Of a stretch of DNA of 41,069 nt, positions 24,701 through 32,546 are shown in pieces. The position numbers were made by a program, and so were the translations under genes. The notes under the pieces were generated by a model. That model had not been told where the DNA came from. It ran no database searches and was given only the letters and a program-made list of their open reading frames with translations. This stretch comes from Bacillota bacterium (GTDB taxonomy: Bacteria; Bacillota; Clostridia; Acetivibrionales; JANLFN01), in NCBI GenBank assembly GCA_023397675.1, contig JAEWTV010000138.1, positions 1-41,069 of the forward strand, in the 5' to 3' direction. The stretch's first letter is position 1, and each line of letters begins with the position of its first letter.

Positions 24701-25259
24701 GTTGTTCATTTATTCCGTTTATCTGAAGTTCAAGGTAAAAGTTGTTTTGTCCGAAAATACTGTTATATTTTAAGGCTAGCTTTTTAGCCTGTTCATAATC
24801 GCTATTTAAAAGAGCTTTTGGAATATCCCCCGAAAGACAGGCACTCGACGCAATAATCCCCTCATGATAGCTCTCAAGTATCTCCCAGTCTATTCTTGGT
24901 TTGTAATAAAAGCCTTCAACAAAACCTGCTGAAACTATTTTCATAAGGTTCTTGTAACCAATCATGTTTTCAGCGAGAAGCACAAGGTGTCCCTGTTCCG
25001 AGTCTAAACCAGCCTGCTTGTCAAACCTCGTCCTTCGGGCAGTATAGACCTCGCAGCCAAGTATCGGTTTTATATTGTTTTTTACTGCCTCTTTATAAAA
25101 GTCCACAATACCGTACATTACACCATGGTCGGTTATTGCAACACTTTGCATGCCTAGCTCACCTACACGCTTTATAAGGTCTTTTATCCTGTTTGCGCCG
25201 TCGAGAAGGCTGTATTCGGTATGGACATGAAGGTGTACGAAGTCCTGCAAGCTCATCAT
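21720..25259 (-). CDS. dnaE: DNA polymerase III alpha subunit, DnaE type
   Basis: An 1179-residue replicative polymerase subunit of E. coli-like length. The PHP domain leads (FVHLHVHTEYSLLDG, VAITDHG). The palm has GPGRGSAAGSLVAYCLGIT and the catalytic PDIDVDF. A helix-hairpin-helix region, an OB fold (FINLEDLYGVMEIIVFP) and the C-terminal domain follow. It lacks the PolC exonuclease. Start is uncertain: two ATGs (25259, 25256) crowd the AAGGA site, while a TTG at 25250 has the best spacing; the difference is three residues. In Firmicutes DnaE usually works beside PolC, which is not in this window. Confidence 0.95.
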   Translation of the reverse strand: MMSLQDFVHLHVHTEYSLLDGANRIKDLIKRVGELGMQSVAITDHGVMYGIVDFYKEAVKNNIKPILGCEVYTARRTRFDKQAGLDSEQGHLVLLAENMIGYKNLMKIVSAGFVEGFYYKPRIDWEILESYHEGIIASSACLSGDIPKALLNSDYEQAKKLALKYNSIFGQNNFYLELQINGINEQQLVNQGLIRLSKETGIPLVATNDAHYLRREDAKAHEILLCIQTGKTINDEDRMRFTTEEIYVKSPEEMYDMFKNIPEALENTVKIAQRCNVELEFHKLHLPQYQVPDQKDPYEYLKELCNDGLKKRFGENPDDEKTGKLEYELSIIKQMGYVDYFLIVWDFIKYSKDHGIMVGPGRGSAAGSLVAYCLGITNVNPLRFNLLFERFLNPERISMPDIDVDFCYERRQEVIEYVVEKYGKDRVAQIITFGTMAARAAIRDVGRALDIPYNEVDIVAKMIPFQIGMNIDKALELNPDMKKLYDEDERAQLLIDTAKLLEGMPRHASTHAAGVVISKDPITEYVPLQRNEESITTQFTMGLLEELGLLKMDFLGLRTLTVIRDAVELIKRNYGVSIDLDNLDMDDANIYKMIGDGKTSGVFQLESGGMTQFMKELQPTSLEDIIAGISLYRPGPMDQIPRYIRNKNNPKEVKYHHPLLEKILDVTYGCMVYQEQVMQIVRDLAGYSMGRSDLVRRAMSKKKISVMEQERQNFIHGITDENGNIVVNGAIRNGVDEKTANKIFDEMMDFASYAFNKSHAAAYAVVGYQTAWFKYYYPVEFMAALLNSFLGSSEKVSEYVHECKKMNIEVLPPDINESYVKFTVVNGKIRFGMAAVKNVGENAVRSIIEEREKDGPFKGLRDFCERIGSRDINKRCIESLIKCGAFSSFGVYRSKLCAVYEKMIDGIQAARKRNMQGQLSIFEFSDNKEEIGAVEEEYPDIKEYPVKMLLSMEKEMLGLYISGHPLSEYENEISTKVSLFSKDLNSLDPESIENSAFNDIKTIRDGMLVSVGGIITGRKTKTTKSNNLMAFINLEDLYGVMEIIVFPAIFSKFSGLLAEENIVLINGRISVKEDEAPKIIADTVLPLKSTSQSDAPETERKIDFKNRKLFLKIEHADDTAFMKGLLSLLEFFSGNIPVLIYDSEKKPVEECWRKYSVTLSETLLGELEQRLGTENVKVV

Positions 25260-25301
25260 CCTTATCAGATAGATTGTTTTTTGTGAGTTTACCTGAATTA
25301 A

Positions 25302-25330
25302 ATTATAGCATTACCAAACAGACAAATCCA
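25302..25330 (-). promoter_or_regulatory. Candidate promoter of dnaE
   Basis: Minus strand TGGATT (25330-25325), 17 bases, TATAAT (25307-25302) with an extended TGC before the -10. It lies about 45 bases before the start codon. Confidence 0.5.
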
Positions 25331-25482
25331 TTTTTAAAATTAACGTTTAACAATGAAACTTATGGCGTAAATAAACGTCAATTATAAGAGAAGTGTAAGC
25401 AGCGGAAATATTTGTGCCCTTTTGTATTATTATGGTATATTTACATTACTACAACTTCAGTAACGAAAAGAGGTACAGAGGT

Positions 25483-26289
25483 TTGAAACGTACACCTATT
25501 CTTTTTATCATATTAATAACTGCTGTTTTTTTTCTGACCGGATGTTCATCTGATTTTAAAATACTTCCTAAAAAAGAGGCAACAGCCTATAACGAGAAGA
25601 CTTACAGCACGAAAGGCCCTGTAAAAATAAATTTGGATTGTGATACTGCAAACATTGAATTTTATACCTGGAACAAAGATAACGTTAAAATTGAATCTAC
25701 CAGGCGTACACGAGGCAACAGTTCTGAGGAAGTGCTGAAAGAAGAACTTGCAAAGTTTAAAATAGATGAAAGTCAGGATAACTCTACAATTAACTTTAAA
25801 TCAAGATATGATGGACTTATTAAGGAACCCTCGGATAAATCCATTAACCTTAAGGTTTACCTGCCTATACGAGTTGATTCTGTTCACTTTGATGTTAAAA
25901 CAGGCTCAGTCAAATTTATTGATGATATTTCATGTAGTATCATTGAAGGAAGCATAAACACCGGGAACTGTGAAATTTCCCACATGAAAGGCAGTCTGCT
26001 TTTCTCGGGAGACATATCTAATATAAAACTGAAAAGCGGAATATTGACCGGTGATTCAAATATATCAACAAACATGGGAAACATATACACAAACAGCTCT
26101 TATACCGAAGGTAAAAAGTACAGTTATCAAAACGATATGGGTACAATTGAAGTATGTACGCCTGCAGCTTCCAAAATAAGCTTCGAGACGGTTGGAATGA
26201 CTGAAGCCAATGACTTCTCTTCAAGCACTTACCCTACAGTTGTCAAAGTTAAAAACAACATGGGAAAAATAACAATAAGAAAAAATTAA
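25483..26289 (+). CDS. Lipoprotein with DUF4097-like beta-repeat domain
   Basis: A 268-residue probable lipoprotein. From the TTG at 25483 the product begins MKRTPILFIILITAVFFLTG with the lipobox LTGC (Cys21). The TTG has AGAGGT about 8 bases upstream; the same frame extends to 25414 but without a ribosome site. The mature part (VKINLDCDTANIEFYTW... SVKFIDDISC... NISTNMGNIYTN) is a run of short beta-strand repeats like DUF4097 domains, a right-handed helix-type adhesin fold. Function is unknown. CapA follows after 12 bases, so they form one unit. Confidence 0.75.
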   Translation: MKRTPILFIILITAVFFLTGCSSDFKILPKKEATAYNEKTYSTKGPVKINLDCDTANIEFYTWNKDNVKIESTRRTRGNSSEEVLKEELAKFKIDESQDNSTINFKSRYDGLIKEPSDKSINLKVYLPIRVDSVHFDVKTGSVKFIDDISCSIIEGSINTGNCEISHMKGSLLFSGDISNIKLKSGILTGDSNISTNMGNIYTNSSYTEGKKYSYQNDMGTIEVCTPAASKISFETVGMTEANDFSSSTYPTVVKVKNNMGKITIRKN

Positions 26290-26301
26290 TGGAGTGTATT
26301 T

Positions 26302-27483
26302 ATGAAAAAGGCTCTATTTCTTATCCCAGTCATAATAATTGCAGTACCTTTGGTACTTCTAAAAATATCACATGACAACAGTGAACCTGTTTCTGCTGCT
26401 GTATCTTCTTTAACAGTTCAACAATCCGCATCACCTACAGCTCCAATACAGGCTCATGTATTGCCTTCCACACCAGCTGTAAAGCTGGAAGAAATCAGAA
26501 TTATCGCCACAGGCGATATTCTGTTGGGAAGAGGAGTAAAATCCAACCTGCAGAGACTAAAAAAAGACTATATATATCCATTTGAGAAAGTATCAGATTA
26601 TTTTAAAAAGGGCGATATTGTATTCGGAAATCTGGAAGAATCCATAACGTCCAGTGAACGAAGTCTTTCCGGGATAGAACAGGTTGGTGGAAAATATGTT
26701 CTTAAGAATGATGTTGAAGCTTTTACCGGAATTAAATATGCGGGCTACAATATCCTGAACCTAGCCAACAACCACATGCTTGACTATTATGATACAGGGC
26801 TTTTTGATACCCTTGATATACTTGACAAAAACAGTATCAAGCATGTTGGAGCAGGGAAAAATCTTGATGAGGCGCGCAAGCCTGCAATTATTGAAAAGAA
26901 CGGCTTGAAGATAGGCTTTTTAGCCTACACCGATATGGCAGATGCACAGTACAAAGGTAACCCGCCGCTTCGCTTTGAAGCAGGAACTTCAAAGGCTGGC
27001 GTAGCTCCTAAAAATATAGACTATATTAAAGAAGATATTGCAAAGCTACGGCCATCAGTTGATATACTGATTGTTTCCCTACACTGGGGAATTGAATATG
27101 AAACCACCTTATACCCCGGTCAACAGGAGTTTGCGCATAACATAATGGATATGGGTGCAGACATGATTCTTGGGCATCACCCACATCACATAAAGGGTAT
27201 AGAGATTTACAAAGGTAAGCCTATTGTTTATAGTCTTGGTAACTTAATTTCGGATCAGAATGATTCATCTAATCAGGAAGGCTTTTTTCTGGATATTACA
27301 TACAGCGGAAGTAAATTAAAAAGTCTTTCGGCAATTCCTTTTAAAATAGCTTCAAAATCACAGGTTGTCCCCGTTGCTGGCAGCAATGCTATTCAGCTCT
27401 TAAACAAAATTAATATGCTTTCAGAGCAGCTTGGTTCCAAATGCTATATTAAAGAGGACAAAGTAAGTTTTGACATTCCATAG
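26302..27483 (+). CDS. CapA-family metallophosphatase-like protein
   Basis: A 393-residue membrane-anchored protein (hydrophobic N-terminus, residues 2-22, then a Ser/Pro/Thr linker). The CapA/PGA_cap domain has the calcineurin-like metal motifs: TGDILLGRG, FGNLEES, NLANNHMLDYYDTG, SLHWGIEY and GHHPHHIKG. CapA is part of poly-gamma-glutamate export in Bacillus, but many stand-alone homologues exist and no capB/capC is here, so the substrate is open. GGAG lies 7 bases before the ATG. Confidence 0.88.
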   Translation: MKKALFLIPVIIIAVPLVLLKISHDNSEPVSAAVSSLTVQQSASPTAPIQAHVLPSTPAVKLEEIRIIATGDILLGRGVKSNLQRLKKDYIYPFEKVSDYFKKGDIVFGNLEESITSSERSLSGIEQVGGKYVLKNDVEAFTGIKYAGYNILNLANNHMLDYYDTGLFDTLDILDKNSIKHVGAGKNLDEARKPAIIEKNGLKIGFLAYTDMADAQYKGNPPLRFEAGTSKAGVAPKNIDYIKEDIAKLRPSVDILIVSLHWGIEYETTLYPGQQEFAHNIMDMGADMILGHHPHHIKGIEIYKGKPIVYSLGNLISDQNDSSNQEGFFLDITYSGSKLKSLSAIPFKIASKSQVVPVAGSNAIQLLNKINMLSEQLGSKCYIKEDKVSFDIP

Positions 27484-27525
27484 CCTGATATATATAATAA
27501 TATGAGTAATATTATTATATACAGG
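27484..27525 (+). promoter_or_regulatory. AT-rich hairpin overlapping the ribosome site of the YgiT-type gene
   Basis: TATATAATAATAT and ATATTATTATATA form a 13-base stem with a GAGTA loop. The outer CCTG (27484-27487) faces CAGG (27522-27525), whose AGG is the first half of the AGGAG ribosome site. It may tune translation, or act as a weak terminator of capA. Confidence 0.5.
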
Positions 27526-27538
27526 AGATATTGTTCAA

Positions 27539-27781
27539 ATGAAGCTTATTAAGTGTATTTTTTGCGGCAAACCAACAGCCATTCATTCAATCCCTGCACA
27601 AAAAAAAATTAACGGTAAGATAATTACAGTTAAGAATTCACCTGTATATTACTGTACAGACTGTAATGAAACCTTCCTGTCCAAAGAGGTTCAGGATGTT
27701 TTTACCTACATACGTGACAGAAGACTTGATGAAAAAGCTATTCTATATGAATTTGAAGATATGATTAAAAAGGTATACTAA
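27539..27781 (+). CDS. YgiT-type zinc-finger protein
   Basis: An 80-residue protein with two CxxC pairs, CIFCGKPT (about 6-9) and YYCTDCNETF (about 39-42), that should hold one zinc. This is the YgiT-type (MqsA N-terminal) fold. The C-terminal half (VQDVFTYIRDRRLDEKAILY) is helical and too short for an MqsA helix-turn-helix. YgiT-type proteins are often antitoxins, but no toxin gene adjoins it, so I make no antitoxin claim. AGGAG lies 11 bases before the ATG. Confidence 0.75.
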   Translation: MKLIKCIFCGKPTAIHSIPAQKKINGKIITVKNSPVYYCTDCNETFLSKEVQDVFTYIRDRRLDEKAILYEFEDMIKKVY

Positions 27782-27789
27782 CATAAGGT

Positions 27790-29208
27790 CTAATTAAACA
27801 TATCTATATTTTCACTTAATACTTTGAGAAAAATAGCTGTGATATCGGGATCAAACTGGCTTCCGGCACATTTTTCAATTTCCTTAACAGCTTCATTAAT
27901 TGATATTGCTTTTCTGTAAGGTCTGTCGGATACCATAGCAATAAAAGCATCTATTACCGCAAATATCCTTGATATAAGCGGTATTTCTTTGTCCTTTAAA
28001 CCCCTTGGATAGCCATTCCCATCAAACCTTTCATGATGTGAAAGTATTGCGTCTGCAGCACTGCAAACCTTTGTGGAATATTCAACTATCCTGTAGCTTT
28101 TTTCCGAGTGCTTTTGTATCAGCTTTTTATCATTATCCGAAAGCATCTGCTTTATTATTATTTCATCAGGGATAACCGCATAACCAATGTCATGGTATTC
28201 AATGACAAGCATAAGTTTTAAAAGCTCAGTTTCACTTAAGCCTGCTGCCTGACCGACTTTTTCTCCAATTAACTTCATAGTTTCGGTGCAGCGTTCCGAC
28301 TCAACACCCCTCAATGACAAATCTTTTTTTAGAGCCAGAATAACAGAGTCCTTAATTACCTGGCTGTCCAAAAGCTTGTCGGAATACATCATATCTTCAG
28401 CTTCTCTTAATATATCATAGATATTGTCGGTAGAATTCCTTTTTACTGCGTACCCTAAGGCAATGCTAAGTTTTACAGGCATTTGCTTATACTCTGAACA
28501 CCTTTTCCTAATTCTTTTGCAAAGCTGTAATGCTGCTTTTTCATCTGCCTGCGGAAGTAAAATAATAAATTCGTCTCCTCCCCACCTTACAACAACATCA
28601 TCTCTTCTGCAGCATTTGAGAAGTATGTAGGAAGCGCTCAAAATCAGCCTGTCCCCTGCGTTATGGCCAAAAACATCATTTACAAGCTTTAAGCAGTTAA
28701 GGTCACCCATTATTACGGAAAAAGGAAGATTACGGCCCGAATCAAGCCTGGAAAGCTCCTCTTCAAAGAAAGCCCTGTTATATAAGCCGGTTAAAGCATC
28801 ATGAAATCCCAGATAAGTTAAACTACCTATCTTATCATGAAGCTTTCCGTTTGATTTTTTGAAAACAACAGGCTCCGTTTCAAAGTCACTACGATTTGTT
28901 CTATTTATCAATTTATTATCAAACATTATTGAAATAATGTAATTTCCTTCAATTCTATAGATTGAGGCCTTATAATTACTGCCCCCGAATATTGAATCAA
29001 AATTGACCTGATCCTCGGAAAATTCAAAATCCGGAATTATGGTTTTAATTATTTCTAAGCTTGTTTTACCTGTTATTTCACTCCGGCGCAAACCAACCAA
29101 TCTTTCCATGGCCTTATTTGCATAAATAACATCATGTTTTTTATCAAGAACCAGTATGGCGTCCCTTGAATTATCTGCTATTACTTTCAGTGCTCTGTCT
29201 AAACTCAT
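27790..29208 (-). CDS. PAS-GGDEF-HD-GYP cyclic-di-GMP signalling protein
   Basis: A 472-residue soluble sensor. The PAS domain (about 5-65) has AILVLDKKHDVIYANKAMER. The GGDEF domain (about 130-285) has an intact RWGGDEF (GGDEF 210-214) and an RxxD inhibitory site (201-204), so cyclase activity is plausible. The HD-GYP domain (about 300-470) has His339-Asp340 and HHERFDGNGYPRGLK, suggesting phosphodiesterase activity. The usual HDIGK reads HDIGY here. Making and degrading c-di-GMP in one chain implies the PAS signal sets the balance. GGGGG precedes the ATG. Confidence 0.92.
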   Translation of the reverse strand: MSLDRALKVIADNSRDAILVLDKKHDVIYANKAMERLVGLRRSEITGKTSLEIIKTIIPDFEFSEDQVNFDSIFGGSNYKASIYRIEGNYIISIMFDNKLINRTNRSDFETEPVVFKKSNGKLHDKIGSLTYLGFHDALTGLYNRAFFEEELSRLDSGRNLPFSVIMGDLNCLKLVNDVFGHNAGDRLILSASYILLKCCRRDDVVVRWGGDEFIILLPQADEKAALQLCKRIRKRCSEYKQMPVKLSIALGYAVKRNSTDNIYDILREAEDMMYSDKLLDSQVIKDSVILALKKDLSLRGVESERCTETMKLIGEKVGQAAGLSETELLKLMLVIEYHDIGYAVIPDEIIIKQMLSDNDKKLIQKHSEKSYRIVEYSTKVCSAADAILSHHERFDGNGYPRGLKDKEIPLISRIFAVIDAFIAMVSDRPYRKAISINEAVKEIEKCAGSQFDPDITAIFLKVLSENIDMFN

Positions 29209-29390
29209 ATATAAATCCCCCTGAATAGATGCTAGAAAAAATAAGCTACAATATATTTTATATTTTCATAACAACAAATAATATTATTGCCATTATATTT
29301 CCAAAATTTTATTAATTAAAAAATCGTGTAACCTTTTTATTTGCTCCATCATATTATAATTACCTAAGAATATATTGTGGGGGTATGTTT

Positions 29391-29555
29391 GTGAGATCAT
29401 ACAGTATAAAATCTGTTGGCCTTATGAACTATTTAAAACTTTTACCGTACACTGTTTGTAAAACCTCAAAAAAGTGCGCATCTCTTATCTCGCGTGCTAT
29501 GATCTTTTTCCTCTTGTACATTGTAATACTAATAATTCTTGGAATTATTAAATAG
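29391..29555 (+). CDS. Small single-span membrane protein (54 residues)
   Basis: GTG at 29391 with GGGGG 7 bases upstream opens a 54-residue frame. A basic N-terminal half (MRSYSIKSVGLMNYLKLL... KTSKKCASLIS) is followed by a strongly hydrophobic helix (MIFFLLYIVILIILGII) and a terminal Lys. An ATG at 29385 in the same frame lies too close to the ribosome site. A terminator follows at 29581. I do not recognise the family. The clean SD-ORF-terminator layout supports a real monocistronic gene. Confidence 0.55.
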   Translation: MRSYSIKSVGLMNYLKLLPYTVCKTSKKCASLISRAMIFFLLYIVILIILGIIK

Positions 29556-29580
29556 CTTTGATAACGCACAATATTTAAAG

Positions 29581-29610
29581 CGGGAACATGATATGTTCCC
29601 GTTAAGTTTC
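29581..29610 (+). terminator. Terminator after the 54-residue protein gene
   Basis: A perfect 9-base stem CGGGAACAT/ATGTTCCCG with a GAT loop, then TTAAGTTTC. The next 185 bases, up to the promoter at 29786, are AT-rich and I see no gene in them. Confidence 0.75.
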
Positions 29611-29785
29611 TATTTCCATATGTATTTTTATATAAAAAAGAGTCAATTATTTATATATCAATATATTCATCCATATGTAGATACTATGTGACATTTGTAT
29701 TACAAATATTTTTTTAGAGAACTTTTTCGTTCAACATTTCGTATACTTAAATAGAAGCACAATTAATACAGCATTTAACTTTCTA

Positions 29786-29815
29786 TTACATTTTGTAACA
29801 TTAATTTAATATAAT
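29786..29815 (+). promoter_or_regulatory. Candidate promoter of the 39-residue protein gene
   Basis: TTACAT (29786-29791), 18 bases, TATAAT (29810-29815), 57 bases before the ATG at 29872. Confidence 0.45.
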
Positions 29816-29871
29816 ATTTTGCTTTTTTTGACGAATAATATTTTAAGAGAAGCTTTAGAAGGAGGGTTAAT

Positions 29872-29991
29872 ATGGAAAGACTTCGTCATTACTTTACGTT
29901 TATTGTAGAATCAATATTCCTGATTATAGTGACTATAGTCTTATTCCCTGTAAGGCTTCTGGGTTTATTGGAACGGAAAGCAAGAATCTGA
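29872..29991 (+). CDS. Very small membrane protein (39 residues)
   Basis: ATG with a strong AAGGAGGG site 5 to 6 bases upstream opens a 39-residue frame: MERLRHYFTFIVESIFLIIV, then TIVLFPVRLLGLLERKARI. One hydrophobic helix is flanked by basic, amphipathic ends. Its own promoter and strong ribosome site make it credible. I do not recognise it; small regulatory membrane peptides and type I toxins have this shape, but nothing specific supports either. Confidence 0.55.
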   Translation: MERLRHYFTFIVESIFLIIVTIVLFPVRLLGLLERKARI

Positions 29992-30111
29992 ACTTTGAAT
30001 TCATTTCTTATGTTAATTCCTTATGCAGTTTATTCTTCCGTATTTATTCAGCATTGATACCAATATTTTAATATGTTAGAATATTTCCATCCGGATAAAG
30101 GAGGATTCTTA

Positions 30112-30396
30112 ATGGACTCCAAGGCTATTGAGCGATGGAAAAAAATAAAAAGCAAAGGAAAGGCTCATTATATAATTGTAGGCAGTGTTATATGCTGGGG
30201 CATACCTGTCGGTATAATTGCAACTATTTTAAATGTAGCCTTTGATGCCGGCTTTTCATTAAAATATATTCTATCTCTTTCATTTGTTTATAATTTAATC
30301 ATTACACTAATAGTTTTTATGCTTGCCGGAATACCGTTCGGCTTTTCAATGTGGAGATACATGGAACGTACTTATGAAGGAAAGAAGAAAAAATAA
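30112..30396 (+). CDS. Small two-span membrane protein (94 residues)
   Basis: The ATG at 30112 has AAAGGAGG 7 bases upstream; a frame extension to 30073 is rejected. The 94-residue product has a charged N-terminus (MDSKAIERWKKIKSKGKAHY), two hydrophobic helices (about 23-45 and 52-80) and a basic tail (RTYEGKKKK). The family is unknown to me. It is followed by the DJ-1/PfpI gene after 36 bases and may be co-transcribed. Confidence 0.65.
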   Translation: MDSKAIERWKKIKSKGKAHYIIVGSVICWGIPVGIIATILNVAFDAGFSLKYILSLSFVYNLIITLIVFMLAGIPFGFSMWRYMERTYEGKKKK

Positions 30397-30432
30397 ACGT
30401 TTCCTTACTGAAGATAGCTTGGGGGTGTTGGT

Positions 30433-30993
30433 ATGAAAACATACGTACTTGTATATGATGGTTTTGTACAATTTGAGGTTATTCTGGCATGTTATTTTTT
30501 GAAAACCAGGGGTGATATCCTGACAGTAAGCTTGGATGACTGTAATGTTACATCCTATGAAGGCTTTGATATCATACCTTCAATAAATCTCACCGATTTC
30601 AATCCCGACAGCGCCAGTGTCTTAATAATTCCTGGAGGGAACCCCAAACCACTCATTAATAACTCCCAGCTTAAGGAATCTATTGTGGAAATGAACAACC
30701 GTGGGGCATTGCTTGCAGCCATATGCTCGGGTCCAATAGCGCTGGCAAGAGCAGGCGTTCTCAATGGTAAAAGATTCACAACGACACTTCCGCCTGATCA
30801 ATATACTGCGTTCAGTAAATGTATATATACCGGAAAAGATGTTGAAATAGACGGAAATATTATAACGGCAAAAGCAAATGCATACGTAGACTTTGCTATT
30901 GAAACTGGCAAAATGCTAGGTGCCTTCAGAGACGAAAAGTATATCAAAGAAACAATAGAGTATTTTAAGCATTTTAAAGATGTATTCAGTTGA
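30433..30993 (+). CDS. DJ-1/PfpI family protein
   Basis: A 186-residue class I glutamine-amidotransferase-like protein. The nucleophile elbow is AAICSGPIAL, with the reactive Cys about residue 96. LIIPGGNPK (about 65-73) supplies the usual Pro-Gly-Gly, and Glu near residue 18 (FVQFEV) is the likely partner acid. Members act as deglycases, chaperones or hydratases; the subtype cannot be told. The last codons lie within the terminator hairpin. Confidence 0.85.
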   Translation: MKTYVLVYDGFVQFEVILACYFLKTRGDILTVSLDDCNVTSYEGFDIIPSINLTDFNPDSASVLIIPGGNPKPLINNSQLKESIVEMNNRGALLAAICSGPIALARAGVLNGKRFTTTLPPDQYTAFSKCIYTGKDVEIDGNIITAKANAYVDFAIETGKMLGAFRDEKYIKETIEYFKHFKDVFS

Positions 30994-31007
30994 ATACATC
31001 TTTAAAA
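30972..31007. terminator. Bidirectional terminator overlapping the DJ-1 stop
   Basis: A perfect 16-base stem: TTTTAAAGATGTATTC (30972-30987) and GAATACATCTTTAAAA (30992-31007) with an AGTT loop. It contains the TGA stop of the DJ-1 gene. A/T ends on both sides suit termination of both convergent genes. Confidence 0.85.
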
Positions 31008-31017
31008 AATTGGGGAG

Positions 31018-31194
31018 TTAATTATATTTATGCTTTTTTTTGCTTACTGGTACCGTGACTGCACCCAAGACAGCAAAGATATCTGCTGCAATGATTGCCC
31101 ATATTGAAATCCCGCCGCCTGTTACTACAAAGCTTGTAACAAACAAAACAATTGCTAAAGAAAAAAACAAAACAGACAGTACTTTTTGCTTCAT
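31018..31194 (-). CDS. Small two-span membrane protein (58 residues)
   Basis: The ATG at 31194 has AGGAG 7 bases upstream, giving a 58-residue product. Two hydrophobic helices (about 5-25 and 28-48, separated by TGGGIS) end in a basic tail KKKHKYN. The longer frame to 31254 lacks a ribosome site. No family is recognised. It is convergent with the DJ-1 gene and divides it from fabH. Confidence 0.6.
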   Translation of the reverse strand: MKQKVLSVLFFSLAIVLFVTSFVVTGGGISIWAIIAADIFAVLGAVTVPVSKKKHKYN

Positions 31195-31299
31195 GCCATT
31201 TCTCCTAAAATATAACAATAATTGAATGTTATACCATTTCCTGGCACTTTGCAATAATTGCCGAAGCAGCTTTCGTTCTTAAATTTTAATCATTTCCAA

Positions 31300-32280
31300 T
31301 TACCACTCAACTACTACTCCACCGTGCGTCAATCCACCGCCAAATCCATAAAGCAGCATTTTATCTCCCTTTTTAACCTTACGTTCATCAATGCCAAGAT
31401 AAATCGCAAGAGGTATTGACGCTGACGATGTATTCCCGTAATACTCGTTACTTATCAATGTTTTCTCAATAGGATATTCAAGCTTTTTACATATGGCTTC
31501 TATCATACGTAGATTTGCACTGTGTGGTACAAACCAATCGATATCATCAAGTGTTAAATTTTCTTTGCTTAACAAACTGTTAATTCCAGAGGGTACATTC
31601 TTTAAAACATATTCATACAGGAATCTTCCTTCCTGATTAAATAACCTTTGTTTTGTCAGAGGAGTTCCATTGATTTTATCAGACAGGTTACTGCAGTACA
31701 CATTCTCTGCAAGCTTTCCATCCGAAGTGAAATTGGATGCAAGAAAATTTCCTATCCCTTCCGATTCTTCTATAAGCGCCGCAACAGCAGCATCGCCAAA
31801 TAATATACAAGTATTTCTATCCTCGTAGTCCACTGTCTTCGAGATTGTTTCAGAAGCTATAACCAGTATCTTTTTAAAGTTTCCCGCAGTTATAAGTGAA
31901 TCTGCTACACATAATGCATAGCAAAAACCTGTACATCCTGCCGCAAGATCCATTGTTCCAGCACCGTGTATACCAAAATGCCCCTGTACCAACGCTGAAA
32001 CTGTCGGTGAAAAATGATCGGGTGTAAAGGTAGTTACAATTATCATGTCTACATCATTTATTTTAACATCATTTTTTCTCACAAGGTCCTCAACGGCTTT
32101 AATAGCCATATCACTTGCAAATTCATCCTTTTCAGATATGCGTCTTTCCTTAACCCCTGTACGTCTTGTTATCCATTCATCAGAGGTATCTACCATTTTT
32201 TCAAGATCGAAGTTGGTAAGTTTTTTATCAGGTAAATAGGCGCCAAGACCCATAATTGCCGAGTTTGATTTTCTATTCAT
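31300..32280 (-). CDS. fabH: Beta-ketoacyl-ACP synthase III
   Basis: A 326-residue KAS III that condenses acyl-CoA with malonyl-ACP to start fatty-acid synthesis. The triad is intact: Cys116 (AAGCTGF), His253 (VPHSANLRM) and Asn283 (YYGNTSSAS). The start MNRKSNSAIMGLGAYLP has GGAGG 5 bases upstream; the ATG at 32292 is the ribosome site itself. It stands outside any fab cluster, so it may be a second, FabHB-like copy. A FapR-like operator lies just upstream. Confidence 0.93.
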   Translation of the reverse strand: MNRKSNSAIMGLGAYLPDKKLTNFDLEKMVDTSDEWITRRTGVKERRISEKDEFASDMAIKAVEDLVRKNDVKINDVDMIIVTTFTPDHFSPTVSALVQGHFGIHGAGTMDLAAGCTGFCYALCVADSLITAGNFKKILVIASETISKTVDYEDRNTCILFGDAAVAALIEESEGIGNFLASNFTSDGKLAENVYCSNLSDKINGTPLTKQRLFNQEGRFLYEYVLKNVPSGINSLLSKENLTLDDIDWFVPHSANLRMIEAICKKLEYPIEKTLISNEYYGNTSSASIPLAIYLGIDERKVKKGDKMLLYGFGGGLTHGGVVVEW

Positions 32281-32296
32281 TTCTGCCTCCATAATT

Positions 32297-32313
32297 TTAT
32301 TACCTGGTACTAA
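32297..32313. promoter_or_regulatory. FapR-like operator upstream of fabH
   Basis: TTATTACCTGGTACTAA differs at one base from the FapR consensus TTAGTACCTGGTACTAA. It lies 17 to 33 bases before the fabH start, where FapR, the malonyl-CoA-sensing repressor, sits in Bacillus fab genes. The rest of the gap to 32546 is AT-rich; an inverted repeat TACCAT/ATGGTA lies at about 32332-32346. Confidence 0.75.
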
Positions 32314-32546
32314 TAGCTGCTAATATAACCTTACCATAACATGGTACCGTTTTCAATATATTTTCAAAATAATTTACTCAATATATAAAAGGATATTTAA
32401 TTCAACCTAATATAGTAATATTATGTAAGTATATTTAACTTTTTATAGGCTTTTTATCAATAAATACTTATTCCAAAGGAACTTTTTATTAAATTCCAAT
32501 GTCTAATCTTAGGAATAATAAAATATACATTTTTCTGAGGTGGAAA

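Noticed and set aside
27539..27781. Antitoxin of a toxin-antitoxin pair (YgiT/MqsA)
   Set aside because: No small toxin gene lies next to it on either strand and the DNA-binding half of MqsA is missing.
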